Source: Bacteroidota bacterium
GTDB lineage: Bacteria > Bacteroidota > Bacteroidia > Chitinophagales > Chitinophagaceae
DNA: 8,085 nt
Direction: 5' to 3'
Assembly: GCA_023411775.1 (NCBI GenBank)
Contig: JAEYOL010000081.1
Span: 1-8,085, forward strand
Below are positions 1 through 6,028 of the stretch, one piece after another. Position numbers and translations under genes: made by a program. The notes under the pieces were generated by a model, which worked only from the letters and a program-made list of their open reading frames with translations, ran no database searches and was not told the DNA's origin. Positions within the stretch are counted from its first letter, which is position 1. Every line of letters begins with the position of its first letter.

Positions 1-920
1 CCACCCTGGAAAACAGTTTGAAACGCGCCGGGTGATACCGGGAAGGTGTTTGATTGGAACACGATCCCTCCACCGAAGAAACTTCCATCGGGCCCGTATG
101 TCGCAGTGAATCCCCAGTTGTTGGCGGTACTTCCGGATAGCGATACAAATATTGGTGTGGGGTCAATAACCAGTGTTTTGGTTGGATCATAATTCTTCAC
201 ATCAAACCGGACAATATTATTTCTAACCACATATTTACAGTTACGCTCCACCTTTCCCTCGTCGCGGTACTGGTATGTGGATGGGATCGCTTCTTTTAAC
301 TCACCAATAGATGTGCCGAGTACGAGTTCCTTATTTCTCACCATCATCTTTTCCACCCCCTCATACCTGAGGGCAATTTGGCTGATATCCGCTCCCGGTT
401 TTACGATGATATCATATTTCATCGCACCCTCATGTGAATAATAACGAACGTCAACATTGGGATAAACCTCCTTCATGGTTATTGCCTGGTAGATCTTGCA
501 ATTGGAAGCCCATTTGGAGGGATCGTTGCCGATAAAATAATTATTATAGGTATCTATAGGCTTATCGGGCACAACCTGCGTCTTGGGAGATGCACCCACA
601 AAATCTACATTATAAGAATGTGAACGTAGTATAAATGGCTCCGGCGACTTTGCCATAGCTACCGCTGATGCCGGTGCATGATGTTGCTGCGTATTTTTAT
701 TGACATACTTCGCGTAGTCGTCTTTATTATGTTGCAAAATGGTAAAACCGCTTGATCTCATAAATACCGCGCCGGCATACACATCTGCTTTAAATCTAAT
801 GCGGTTGTCCCACTGTCCTTTGTTTTCAATGAATTCAATATTGTCATAACCCTGGGAAATACCAGCAACAACAGGAGCAAGAAACGCTAAGAGAAAAATA
901 TAGGGCTTAAGGCTTGTCAT
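1..920 (-). CDS. Secreted surface protein, N-terminal part (ENKGQWD domain before SBBP-type repeats); runs off the left edge
   Basis: An open frame without stops runs from ATG at 920-918 to the window edge, giving 306 complete codons, so the C-terminal part is missing. Residues 1-23 form a signal peptide (hydrophobic core IFLLAFLAPVVAG, probable cleavage after ISQ). Residues 28-38 read EFIENKGQWDN. The block around residues 131-162 (GNDPSKW, IYQAITMKEVYPNVDVRYYS) and the turn LVIDPTPIFVSLSGS (about 250-264) are typical of the domain that precedes SBBP beta-propeller repeats in Bacteroidota; I believe it is Pfam DUF7948. After it, FTATYGPDGSFFGGGIVF looks like the start of the first repeat. 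Family knowledge suggests a large exported protein ending in PKD domains and a gliding-motility or type IX secretion sorting domain, but that part is not visible. Its role (adhesion or surface display) is inference. The gene lies 140 bp downstream of recG on the same strand. Confidence 0.88.
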   Translation of the reverse strand, partial: MTSLKPYIFLLAFLAPVVAGISQGYDNIEFIENKGQWDNRIRFKADVYAGAVFMRSSGFTILQHNKDDYAKYVNKNTQQHHAPASAVAMAKSPEPFILRSHSYNVDFVGASPKTQVVPDKPIDTYNNYFIGNDPSKWASNCKIYQAITMKEVYPNVDVRYYSHEGAMKYDIIVKPGADISQIALRYEGVEKMMVRNKELVLGTSIGELKEAIPSTYQYRDEGKVERNCKYVVRNNIVRFDVKNYDPTKTLVIDPTPIFVSLSGSTANNWGFTATYGPDGSFFGGGIVFQSNTFPVSPGAFQTVFQG

Positions 921-938
921 TCTTTCTTTAAATTAACG

Positions 939-946
939 CAAATATT
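939..946 (-). promoter_or_regulatory. Weak Bacteroidota -7-like box upstream of the surface-protein gene
   Basis: Read on the minus strand the bases are AATATTTG, five of the six fixed positions of TAnnTTTG, ending 18 bases before the ATG. A T-rich stretch (TTTT at 964-961) sits where a -33 element would fall but lacks the expected TTTG. This is a possible promoter only; the gene could instead be read through from recG, since no convincing hairpin terminator is visible between 921 and 1060. Confidence 0.25.
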
Positions 947-1060
947 CGGTAAACAGTCCGAAAATTTATGTTAAGAACGCTGACAAGGCAATTGCTATTC
1001 TTTGCAGTTCAATTATTAGCGGGAAGCTTTACAAAATCCCTGATCCTTATCGTCGTATCC

Positions 1061-3172
1061 TTACGATATTTTACTGCAGGCCATTTTACCTTTCTGCTGA
1101 AGGAGGTAGTTTTTTAGCGGCAAATTTTCTGCCGAACTGAGGTCAGGGTCCTGCTCCAGCAGGGCCGAGATCAGGTTGCGGGCGGTATCCAAAAGGGGGC
1201 GGTCCTGCACGATGTTGGCAATTTTAAAATTGAGCATCCCGCTTTGCCGCGTGCCTTCTATATCACCAGGCCCCCTCAGTTCCATATCCTTTTCAGCGAT
1301 CTCAAAACCATTGCTCGTAGAGACCATGATCTTTAGTCGCTCGCGGGCATCATTCCCCAGTTTCGATCCTGACAACAGGATACAGTAACTTTTCTCCGCA
1401 CCCCTGCCTACCCGGCCACGTAGTTGGTGCAATTGTGAAAGCCCAAACTTTTCCGCGCTTTCCACCACCATCACCGTAGCATTGGGCACATTCACACCTA
1501 CCTCTATCACAGTCGTTGAAACCATGATTTGAGTATCGCCGGTAACAAAACGTTGCATATTCGTTTCTTTTTGTTCGGCAGGTTGCTTGCCATGCACCAT
1601 GCTGATCCAAAACTTTGGCTCGGGGAAATATCCTTTTACTGTTTCATAACCCCTCATCAGGTTTTCATAATCCAGTTTATCGCTTTCTTCTATCAGCGGA
1701 AAGATGATATAAGCCTGGCGGCCCTTTTCTATTTCGGCTCGCAGAAAATCCATCACACGACTTCGCTGCGATTCATTTCGGTTAACTGTTATGATCGGCT
1801 GCCTACCGGGAGGCAATTCGTCAATAACGCTATAGTCCAGGTCGCCGTAGGCAGTCATGGCAAGTGTGCGGGGTATGGGGGTGGCCGTCATTACCAGCAC
1901 ATGGGGCGGCGTTTCGGCTTTTTGCCAAAGTCGTGCACGCTGGGCTACGCCAAATTTGTGCTGTTCATCTACGATCACCAGCCCCAGTTTGTGAAACTGG
2001 ACCACATCCTCGATCACGGCGTGGGTGCCAACCAGGATATGGGTGTTGCCTGCGGCCAGTTCGGACAGGATGCGCTTGCGATCCCGTGCTTTTGTGGAAC
2101 CTGTAAGCAGTTCAACCGAAACCGGCATATCCCTTAAAAGTGCAGTTATCGATTGAAAATGCTGGTTTGCGAGGATGGCCGTAGGCGCCATCAGGCAGGC
2201 CTGGAATCCGTTGTCGGCAGCCAGCAGCATCGTGAGCAGGGCAACGATGGTTTTACCACTTCCCACATCTCCCTGCAATAGCCGGTTCATCTGCCTTCCC
2301 GTGCCGGTATCGGTCCTTATCTCTTTGATCACTCGCTTTTGCGCACCAGTCAGTTCAAACGGGAGGTTGTTTTTGTAAAAACTATTGAAAAGCTCGCCAA
2401 CTTTATCGAAGACCACACCTTTTGAAAAACGATGGCGGCGGGATCGGATCAGGTTCATTCGCAGTTGCGCCATGAACAGTTCCTCAAACTTTAGTCTTTT
2501 CACCGCTGCTTCATATTGATTGGCTGAGGATGGAAAATGAACCTGGCGGTAAGCCTCAAACCTGGGCATCAATTGCAGGGTGGATACAATTTTTGCGGGC
2601 AGGTTTTCGGGAAGATCTTTCTCATGTAGCATGGCCATCAGGACTTGTGTTAGTTTGGCAAGCTGCCTGCCGCCCAGTCCCCTGGCTTTTAGTTTTTCCG
2701 TAGCCGGGTAAACCGGTTCCAGGAAACTCTTACCATCCTTCTTTTCAGCCGTTAAAGGCTCGATCTCCGGGTGAACGATCTGGGCACTATTATTAAAAAA
2801 GCCAGGTTTGCCATACACCAGGTATGACTGACCGGGTACCAGCGATTTTTGGATCCAGCTGATGCCCTGGAACCAGACCAGTTCGAGAAAGCCGGTCTTA
2901 TCCCTGAGTTGCCCGATCAGGCGCCGGGAGGCCTTGGTGCCAGCCAGTTCCAGGTCAACCAGCACCCCGGCCACCTGGATATGATCGGTCTGGGGGTTGA
3001 TATCGCTGATCGGGTTGATCCGGGTTTTGTCGACATGCCGGTAGGGGAAAAGCTCGAGCAGGTCCCGGAAATTGAAGATTTCCAGTTCTTTCTTCAACAA
3101 TTCTGCCCGCTGCGGACCCACCCCTTTCAGGTATTCAATGGGATTATCTAATATGGAGACGGTGGACGAAAT
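1061..3172 (-). CDS. recG: ATP-dependent DNA helicase RecG
   Basis: RecG is a superfamily 2 helicase that remodels stalled replication forks and branch-migrates Holliday junctions. Numbering from the GTG at 3121-3119, the sequence shows an N-terminal wedge/OB domain (about 46-122), Walker A GDVGSGKT (284-291), DEQH box (385-388), TATPIPRTL (412-420), motif VI QLRGRVGRG (566-574) and the RecG translocation region ELRGPGDIEGTRQSG (614-628). No catalytic motif is missing. The GTG start would give 686 residues but would cut the conserved N-terminal 'EYLKGVGPQRAELL' motif. The open frame continues upstream through SILDNPIEYLKG to a stop at 3205-3203 with no ATG, GTG or TTG. I therefore place the start at the ATT (3172-3170), giving 703 residues, in line with the family. 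A TAnnTTTG box lies just upstream. The identity is near certain; the exact start is not. Confidence 0.96.
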   Translation of the reverse strand: MSSTVSILDNPIEYLKGVGPQRAELLKKELEIFNFRDLLELFPYRHVDKTRINPISDINPQTDHIQVAGVLVDLELAGTKASRRLIGQLRDKTGFLELVWFQGISWIQKSLVPGQSYLVYGKPGFFNNSAQIVHPEIEPLTAEKKDGKSFLEPVYPATEKLKARGLGGRQLAKLTQVLMAMLHEKDLPENLPAKIVSTLQLMPRFEAYRQVHFPSSANQYEAAVKRLKFEELFMAQLRMNLIRSRRHRFSKGVVFDKVGELFNSFYKNNLPFELTGAQKRVIKEIRTDTGTGRQMNRLLQGDVGSGKTIVALLTMLLAADNGFQACLMAPTAILANQHFQSITALLRDMPVSVELLTGSTKARDRKRILSELAAGNTHILVGTHAVIEDVVQFHKLGLVIVDEQHKFGVAQRARLWQKAETPPHVLVMTATPIPRTLAMTAYGDLDYSVIDELPPGRQPIITVNRNESQRSRVMDFLRAEIEKGRQAYIIFPLIEESDKLDYENLMRGYETVKGYFPEPKFWISMVHGKQPAEQKETNMQRFVTGDTQIMVSTTVIEVGVNVPNATVMVVESAEKFGLSQLHQLRGRVGRGAEKSYCILLSGSKLGNDARERLKIMVSTSNGFEIAEKDMELRGPGDIEGTRQSGMLNFKIANIVQDRPLLDTARNLISALLEQDPDLSSAENLPLKNYLLQQKGKMACSKIS

Positions 3173-3189
3173 AAGAAACGGTTTATCAA

Positions 3190-3197
3190 CAAAAATA
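3190..3197 (-). promoter_or_regulatory. Bacteroidota -7 box facing recG
   Basis: Read on the minus strand the bases are TATTTTTG, matching all fixed positions of TAnnTTTG. Transcription would begin near 3185-3183, about 12 bases before the ATT proposed as the recG start, so a short leader is expected. No clear -33 TTTG is seen about 20 bases further upstream, so support rests on the -7 box and its position. Confidence 0.45.
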
Positions 3198-3207
3198 ACT
3201 GATTATT

Positions 3208-3252
3208 AAAATTTTGAGCAGGAATGCACCGGTTGGGTGCATCTCAAATTTT
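3208..3252. repeat. Bulged inverted repeat (hairpin) between recG and the transferase gene
   Basis: ATGCACC (3224-3230) pairs perfectly with GGTGCAT (3236-3242) around a 5-base loop. The stem continues after a one-sided bulge (3219-3223): TTTGAG (3213-3218) pairs with CTCAAA (3243-3248), and AAAA (3208-3211) with TTTT (3249-3252). It lies directly upstream of the recG -7 box, so it could be an operator or a transcription barrier; nothing in the sequence decides between these. Confidence 0.5.
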
Positions 3253-3294
3253 CGCCAGATCAATTTCTCCTGGTAACCATTAAAAGCCTCGCTT

Positions 3295-3418
3295 AACCTT
3301 ATTACCTTAGTAAAAAGTTATTTTTAACAACACCCCACCTTATTCCCTTATCCCACTGAAAAATAAGGGAATAAGGTTATTTCCTGTTGTGCGTTTAGGT
3401 TATTAAGGTAATAAGGTT
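3295..3418. repeat. Nested inverted repeat built from four copies of a 14-bp motif
   Basis: The outer arms 3295-3309 and 3404-3418 are perfect 15-bp complements (AACCTTATTACCTTA), extendable to 18 of 19 pairs with one G·T. The inner arms 3337-3351 and 3363-3377 are also perfect 15-bp complements (ACCTTATTCCCTTAT) around an 11-base loop. A third short pair, ACAACA (3327-3332) with TGTTGT (3385-3390), lies between them in register. The motif ACCTTATTmCCTTA therefore occurs four times, twice on each strand (3296-3309, 3337-3350, 3364-3377, 3404-3417), with only one variable base. No flanking target duplication or coding content is seen. It could be a REP-like or miniature mobile repeat, or a structured regulatory element. 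Confidence 0.8.
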
Positions 3419-3570
3419 TTCATCCCAGCCGGTTAATAATCATTTCACCAGTTAAAGCGAAAATTTTTTGGATCGCACCCTTCCGGTTCAGAGTCGGGTA
3501 GGCAATTCATATAAGGACGGAATACCTGCCTGGTTCAAAAAAATCGAAACCCTACACAATAAAAAACAAG
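3419..3570. other. Non-coding spacer with no recognised content
   Basis: This is the rest of the 465-bp interval between the proposed recG start and the transferase gene. I see no open frame of credible quality, RNA gene or strong hairpin here. The other parts of the interval hold the two repeats and the two facing promoters listed separately. Confidence 0.5.
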
Positions 3571-3601
3571 TTGCGGTTTTTTGAAATGCGATCTATTTTT
3601 G
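3571..3601 (+). promoter_or_regulatory. Bacteroidota promoter of the transferase gene
   Basis: TATTTTTG at 3594-3601 matches every fixed base of the TAnnTTTG -7 box, and TTG at 3571-3573 lies 20 bases upstream, the usual position of the -33 element. Transcription would start near 3606, upstream of the ATG at 3638. This argues against a TTG start at 3581, which would lie upstream of the transcript. Confidence 0.55.
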
Positions 3602-3637
3602 TGGCAGAGAACCAATAACCAGGAAAAACCGTTACTA

Positions 3638-4756
3638 ATGAGAATTTCTACATTCTTCTTGCAGGCCGACCTGCAATTCAACTTATTTAAGCCTGCCCTG
3701 CTTTGTTTTGTCACTGCTTTCATTGTTGCTTTACTCGCTATTCCTCCCATCATTTACCTCATCAATCGCTATCAATTGCATGACGTGCCCAATAGTCGCA
3801 AGTTGCACCGGGTACCGGTACCCACCATGGGTGGTATCGCGATCATTGCAGGAATGGTGGCGGCGCTGGTTTTATGGTTTCCCTTCAATAACGATATCCG
3901 CCAGGTTTGTTTCTTCTTCAGCATCATTGCGCTTTTTGCCATGGGCATCATGGATGACCTGAAAGATCTTTCGGCGAAGTATAAATTCATCGTACAACTG
4001 GGGCTGGCATCTCTGATCGCGCTATCCGGTATCAGGATCACTTCATTTGATGGACTGTTTGGCATTTATGAATTGTCGACCTCGACGCAGTACACTCTGA
4101 CCATATTGGCCATCGTGGGTATTACCAACGCCTTCAACCTGATCGACGGCATCGACGGACTTTGTGGTGGGCTTTCCTTTATGAGCCTGGTAACTCTGGG
4201 TATTTTTATGACCCTCAGTGGTGACGCCGGCACGGCTGTAATTGCCTTTGCACTGGCGGGTGCTATACTTGCTTTCCTTTATTTCAATTTCAATCCCGCA
4301 AAAATATTCATGGGTGATACCGGTTCACTGGTCATTGGCTTTGTGGTTGCGGTGCTTTGTATTCGCCTGTTAAAATTTAATATCGATTCCCCCACGGCAG
4401 TCTTACCCGCCGCGCCGATGTTTGTGTTAGGAATTGTGCTGGTGCCGGTGTTTGATACCATTCGTGTGTTTGCCAAACGGATCTGGAAAGGCGGCTCACC
4501 CTTCGAAGCGGATAAAACTCATATTCATCACCTGCTCACCAACCAGGGATTCAGTCATGTATTTGCGGTGCGTGTGATATATTTTGTACATGCCTTTATC
4601 CTGATTGAAGTGTACCTTATCCAATCGCTGCGACAGGAAATGATCCTGCTGATCCTTGTCGGGCTGATGATCGCTGTCACCATTTTCTTCAAAAAGATCG
4701 GGGCATATATTTCTTATGACAAGAATGAAAGCCTGCAGGGAAGCGAGGGGCGATAA
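3638..4756 (+). CDS. wecA: WecA/TagO-type undecaprenyl-phosphate sugar-1-phosphate transferase (glycosyltransferase family 4)
   Basis: This integral membrane enzyme (372 residues from ATG 3638) should transfer a sugar-1-phosphate, typically GlcNAc-1-P, from its UDP-sugar to undecaprenyl phosphate, starting O-antigen, capsule or other surface glycan synthesis. Visible family signatures, in order: DVPNSRKLHRVPVPTMGG (49-66); the Asp-rich MDDLKD (105-110), thought to bind Mg2+/substrate; NAFNLIDGIDGL (164-175); FNFNPAKIFMGDTGS (216-230) with the conserved Asp227; and the HIHH motif (295-298), which marks the WecA/TagO branch rather than MraY. About ten or eleven hydrophobic segments span the protein. 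The open frame extends back to TTG 3581, but a promoter -7 box at 3594-3601 and an AGGAAA purine stretch near 3620 favour the ATG. The exact sugar is not predictable from sequence. The gene stands alone, divergent from recG, and is the last GC-rich gene before the AT-rich region. Confidence 0.93.
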   Translation: MRISTFFLQADLQFNLFKPALLCFVTAFIVALLAIPPIIYLINRYQLHDVPNSRKLHRVPVPTMGGIAIIAGMVAALVLWFPFNNDIRQVCFFFSIIALFAMGIMDDLKDLSAKYKFIVQLGLASLIALSGIRITSFDGLFGIYELSTSTQYTLTILAIVGITNAFNLIDGIDGLCGGLSFMSLVTLGIFMTLSGDAGTAVIAFALAGAILAFLYFNFNPAKIFMGDTGSLVIGFVVAVLCIRLLKFNIDSPTAVLPAAPMFVLGIVLVPVFDTIRVFAKRIWKGGSPFEADKTHIHHLLTNQGFSHVFAVRVIYFVHAFILIEVYLIQSLRQEMILLILVGLMIAVTIFFKKIGAYISYDKNESLQGSEGR

Positions 4757-4890
4757 GGATAGATCAAGTCAATTAGTGATTCTCACAAATATTCATTTCT
4801 CAACCTGGCAATACGAAAAAGCGAACCGTATAAGATTGAGTTTCAATTAAGAAAAAAATTTGGACAGTAGAGAGAATAGAGCAATCTTAG
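4757..4890. other. AT-rich spacer with a short inverted repeat, no gene
   Basis: This marks the visible change from GC-rich to AT-rich sequence. It holds a perfect 8-bp inverted pair, TAAGATTG (4831-4838) and CAATCTTA (4882-4889), the second arm ending two bases before GTTAGCGGC at 4892. A weak AAAATTTG box occurs near 4855-4862. I see no clear rho-independent terminator after the transferase gene. Confidence 0.4.
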
Positions 4891-4901
4891 TGTTAGCGGC
4901 A
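4891..4901 (+). repeat. Left boundary repeat of a cassette-like unit
   Basis: TGTTAGCGGCA here is the exact reverse complement of TGCCGCTAACA at 5728-5738. The pair encloses two small genes tightly: the first start codon lies 30 bases inside this end, and the last stop 31 bases before the other. Such GTTAG.../...CTAAC ends recall integron attC core sites, but GTTAGCG does not fit GTTRRRY exactly, so recombination function is inference. Confidence 0.55.
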
Positions 4902-4930
4902 ATCCTTGTGGAACCTCGTCATATATGTAA

Positions 4931-5389
4931 ATGACATTGATGACTAAAATATTTCGCAGTATACAAATTGATAGAGCTCTGATTAGAACAGCTCCTATCT
5001 TCTTATTAAGTACAAGCTGCGGTGGAACTGGACGGCAAGGTCGTTACAGTAAGAAAGGATATGAAATAGCAGGGCTTCCTAACGCAGATGAAATAGGTGA
5101 ATCGTTAATCATCGCAATACCGCTAATCCTTATTGGTTTTTTGATTTGTTATTTCGTTTGGTGGAACAAAAAAACAGACCCCAAGGATAGTGGAGCCGAA
5201 GCAGCTACCGGAGCAAAAGGTGTAATCGGATGTTTAGGATTCTTAATTCTTCTAATCGGTCTCTTTTTTCTTCTTCCGATTCTGGCTTGGGCGGAGTTAA
5301 TCGGAACTGTTGCGATAAGACTTGGAATAGCCTTGGTTGTTATGGCCGTCATAATATACTCTTTGTACACTTGGTCAAAAAAAACATGA
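4931..5389 (+). CDS. Small membrane protein with lipoprotein-like N-terminus, unknown function
   Basis: I do not recognise this 152-residue protein. The N-terminus is positively charged, then hydrophobic (APIFLLSTSC), with Cys30 followed by GGTG, which could be a relaxed Bacteroidota lipobox; the -3 position is Ser rather than Leu, so lipidation is uncertain. Three strongly hydrophobic segments follow, at about 58-78 (ending in aromatic CYFVWW), 97-119 and 122-146. A polar linker rich in Ala, Glu and Lys (79-96) separates the first two. The protein ends in TWSKKT. ATG 4931 is the first start; ATG 4940 would remove three residues and is equally possible. It lies inside the unit bounded by the 11-bp inverted ends and is followed 46 bp later by another small membrane-protein gene on the same strand, suggesting they are co-transcribed and act together at the inner membrane. 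That pairing is inference. Confidence 0.75.
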   Translation: MTLMTKIFRSIQIDRALIRTAPIFLLSTSCGGTGRQGRYSKKGYEIAGLPNADEIGESLIIAIPLILIGFLICYFVWWNKKTDPKDSGAEAATGAKGVIGCLGFLILLIGLFFLLPILAWAELIGTVAIRLGIALVVMAVIIYSLYTWSKKT

Positions 5390-5400
5390 AAACTTAAAGT

Positions 5401-5412
5401 AAAAAGCTTTTT
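5401..5412. repeat. 12-bp perfect palindrome between the two small membrane genes
   Basis: AAAAAGCTTTTT is a perfect palindrome in the 46-bp gap between the two small genes. It is short and low in complexity, so it may be chance or a weak regulatory or attenuation site. Confidence 0.3.
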
Positions 5413-5435
5413 GCCACCTTGAAAAAAATACAAAA

Positions 5436-5696
5436 ATGAAAAGACCAATTGCAGTGCCGTTAATTTTATCAATTGTCGTCACCATTTTCCTTTCCATGAT
5501 TATTAACAATCGTGTCTTACACAGTGCACAGCAAGGTGCTGACAATGTTTCTCTTCGCTACACAAGGAATGCAAGTATGAATCCCGATAATGCGTTTTGG
5601 GATATGTATCCATATAGTTTGGGCCTTGCAACAATAGTCGGCATAATAGTGTTTATTATCGCCTATTTTCTAACACCGAAGAAAAAGGGAACATAG
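5436..5696 (+). CDS. Small two-helix membrane protein, unknown function
   Basis: I do not recognise this 86-residue protein. It begins MKRP, then a hydrophobic segment at about 5-24 (IAVPLILSIVVTIFLSMII). A polar stretch of about 36 residues follows (25-60, with Asn, Arg, Asp and aromatic residues). A second hydrophobic segment spans about 61-80 (SLGLATIVGIIVFIIAYFL), and the tail is PKKKGT. The positive charges at both ends predict both termini in the cytoplasm and the middle part in the periplasm. The first segment could alternatively be read as a signal anchor. The start is preceded by an A-rich tract (GAAAAAAATACAAAA), as is common in Bacteroidota, rather than a Shine-Dalgarno sequence. 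The gene follows the other small membrane gene by 46 bp and ends 31 bp before the right boundary repeat, so the two genes fill the unit. Confidence 0.75.
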   Translation: MKRPIAVPLILSIVVTIFLSMIINNRVLHSAQQGADNVSLRYTRNASMNPDNAFWDMYPYSLGLATIVGIIVFIIAYFLTPKKKGT

Positions 5697-6028
5697 TCTC
5701 ACAATTCGATTTTAAAGGAACGTAGACTGCCGCTAACAAGGGGTTTTCTGCTATGCTGGCGACAGAATATATTCTCATCGTCCCGCCCGCTATTCAGCTG
5801 CAGTCACAACTTCACGAACATAACCGAGCTTTGGAATATACAATCAGCTTTCTATCTTTAATCAGCGACAGTACCGGGCAGCAGTAACACGGAATATCAG
5901 CACAGCAGAAAGCCCTGAACGTTGTACGAAACCCTAAAGCAATCTCCAAAAGTGAGAAACACCGATTATTAGGTAACCAATAAGATTTAATAAGCTTCAA
6001 TTGTAGTAATAAACTAAAAGATTATCTG
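5697..6028. other. 332-bp gene-free interval
   Basis: The interval holds the hairpin element at 5728-5915. The remainder (5916-6028) is AT-rich spacer leading to the ATG at 6029; I find no TAnnTTTG box in it. A 62-codon minus-strand frame at 5812-6000 crosses the hairpin and looks incidental. Confidence 0.5.
5728..5915. repeat. attC-like hairpin element at the right end of the cassette-like unit
   Basis: It opens with TGCCGCTAACA (5728-5738), the complement of the repeat at 4891-4901. Next, GGGTTTTCTGCTATGCTG (5741-5758) is an inverted match, 16 of 18 bases, to 5898-5915 read on the other strand; both differences are transitions. A second, shorter imperfect pairing exists between CTGCTATGCTGGCGAC (5748-5763) and the stretch 5780-5797 ending in ATTCAG, around the perfect palindrome AGAATATATTCT (5764-5775). 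Alternative folds are thus possible. The element is longer than most known attC sites and lacks a clear matching GTTAGCGGC at its far end, so it may be a diverged or fused pair of sites. A recombination role is inference. Confidence 0.45.

Noticed and set aside
1529..2137. A 202-codon plus-strand open frame, with others at 1176-1388, 1864-2106, 2175-2378 and 2849-3151
   Set aside because: All lie wholly or almost wholly antisense to recG, whose reading frame shows every helicase motif. Their translations have no recognisable domains and look like frame shadows in GC-rich DNA.
3295..3418. CRISPR array
   Set aside because: The four motif copies are on alternating strands, unevenly spaced and arranged as nested palindromes, not as direct repeats separated by uniform spacers.
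3581..3637. N-terminal extension of the transferase from TTG 3581
   Set aside because: The likely promoter -7 box (3594-3601) lies within it, and the residues (KCDLFLWQRTNNQEKP) do not look like this family. ATG 3638 is the better start.
3535..3753. 72-codon minus-strand frame across the transferase promoter and start
   Set aside because: It overlaps a well-supported gene and its promoter on the opposite strand and has no recognisable features.
5149..5472. 107-codon minus-strand frame antisense to the first small membrane gene
   Set aside because: The plus-strand frame has a coherent membrane topology and tight fit between boundary repeats. The minus-strand translation is an image of it.
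4891..5915. A full classical integron or an insertion sequence
   Set aside because: No integrase or transposase gene is in the window, the ends do not match the GTTRRRY/RYYYAAC consensus exactly, and no target-site duplication is seen. Only a cassette-like unit is supported.
5812..6000. 62-codon minus-strand frame in the gap before the large exported protein
   Set aside because: It runs through one arm of the hairpin element and has an irregular Cys-rich composition, so it is most likely incidental.
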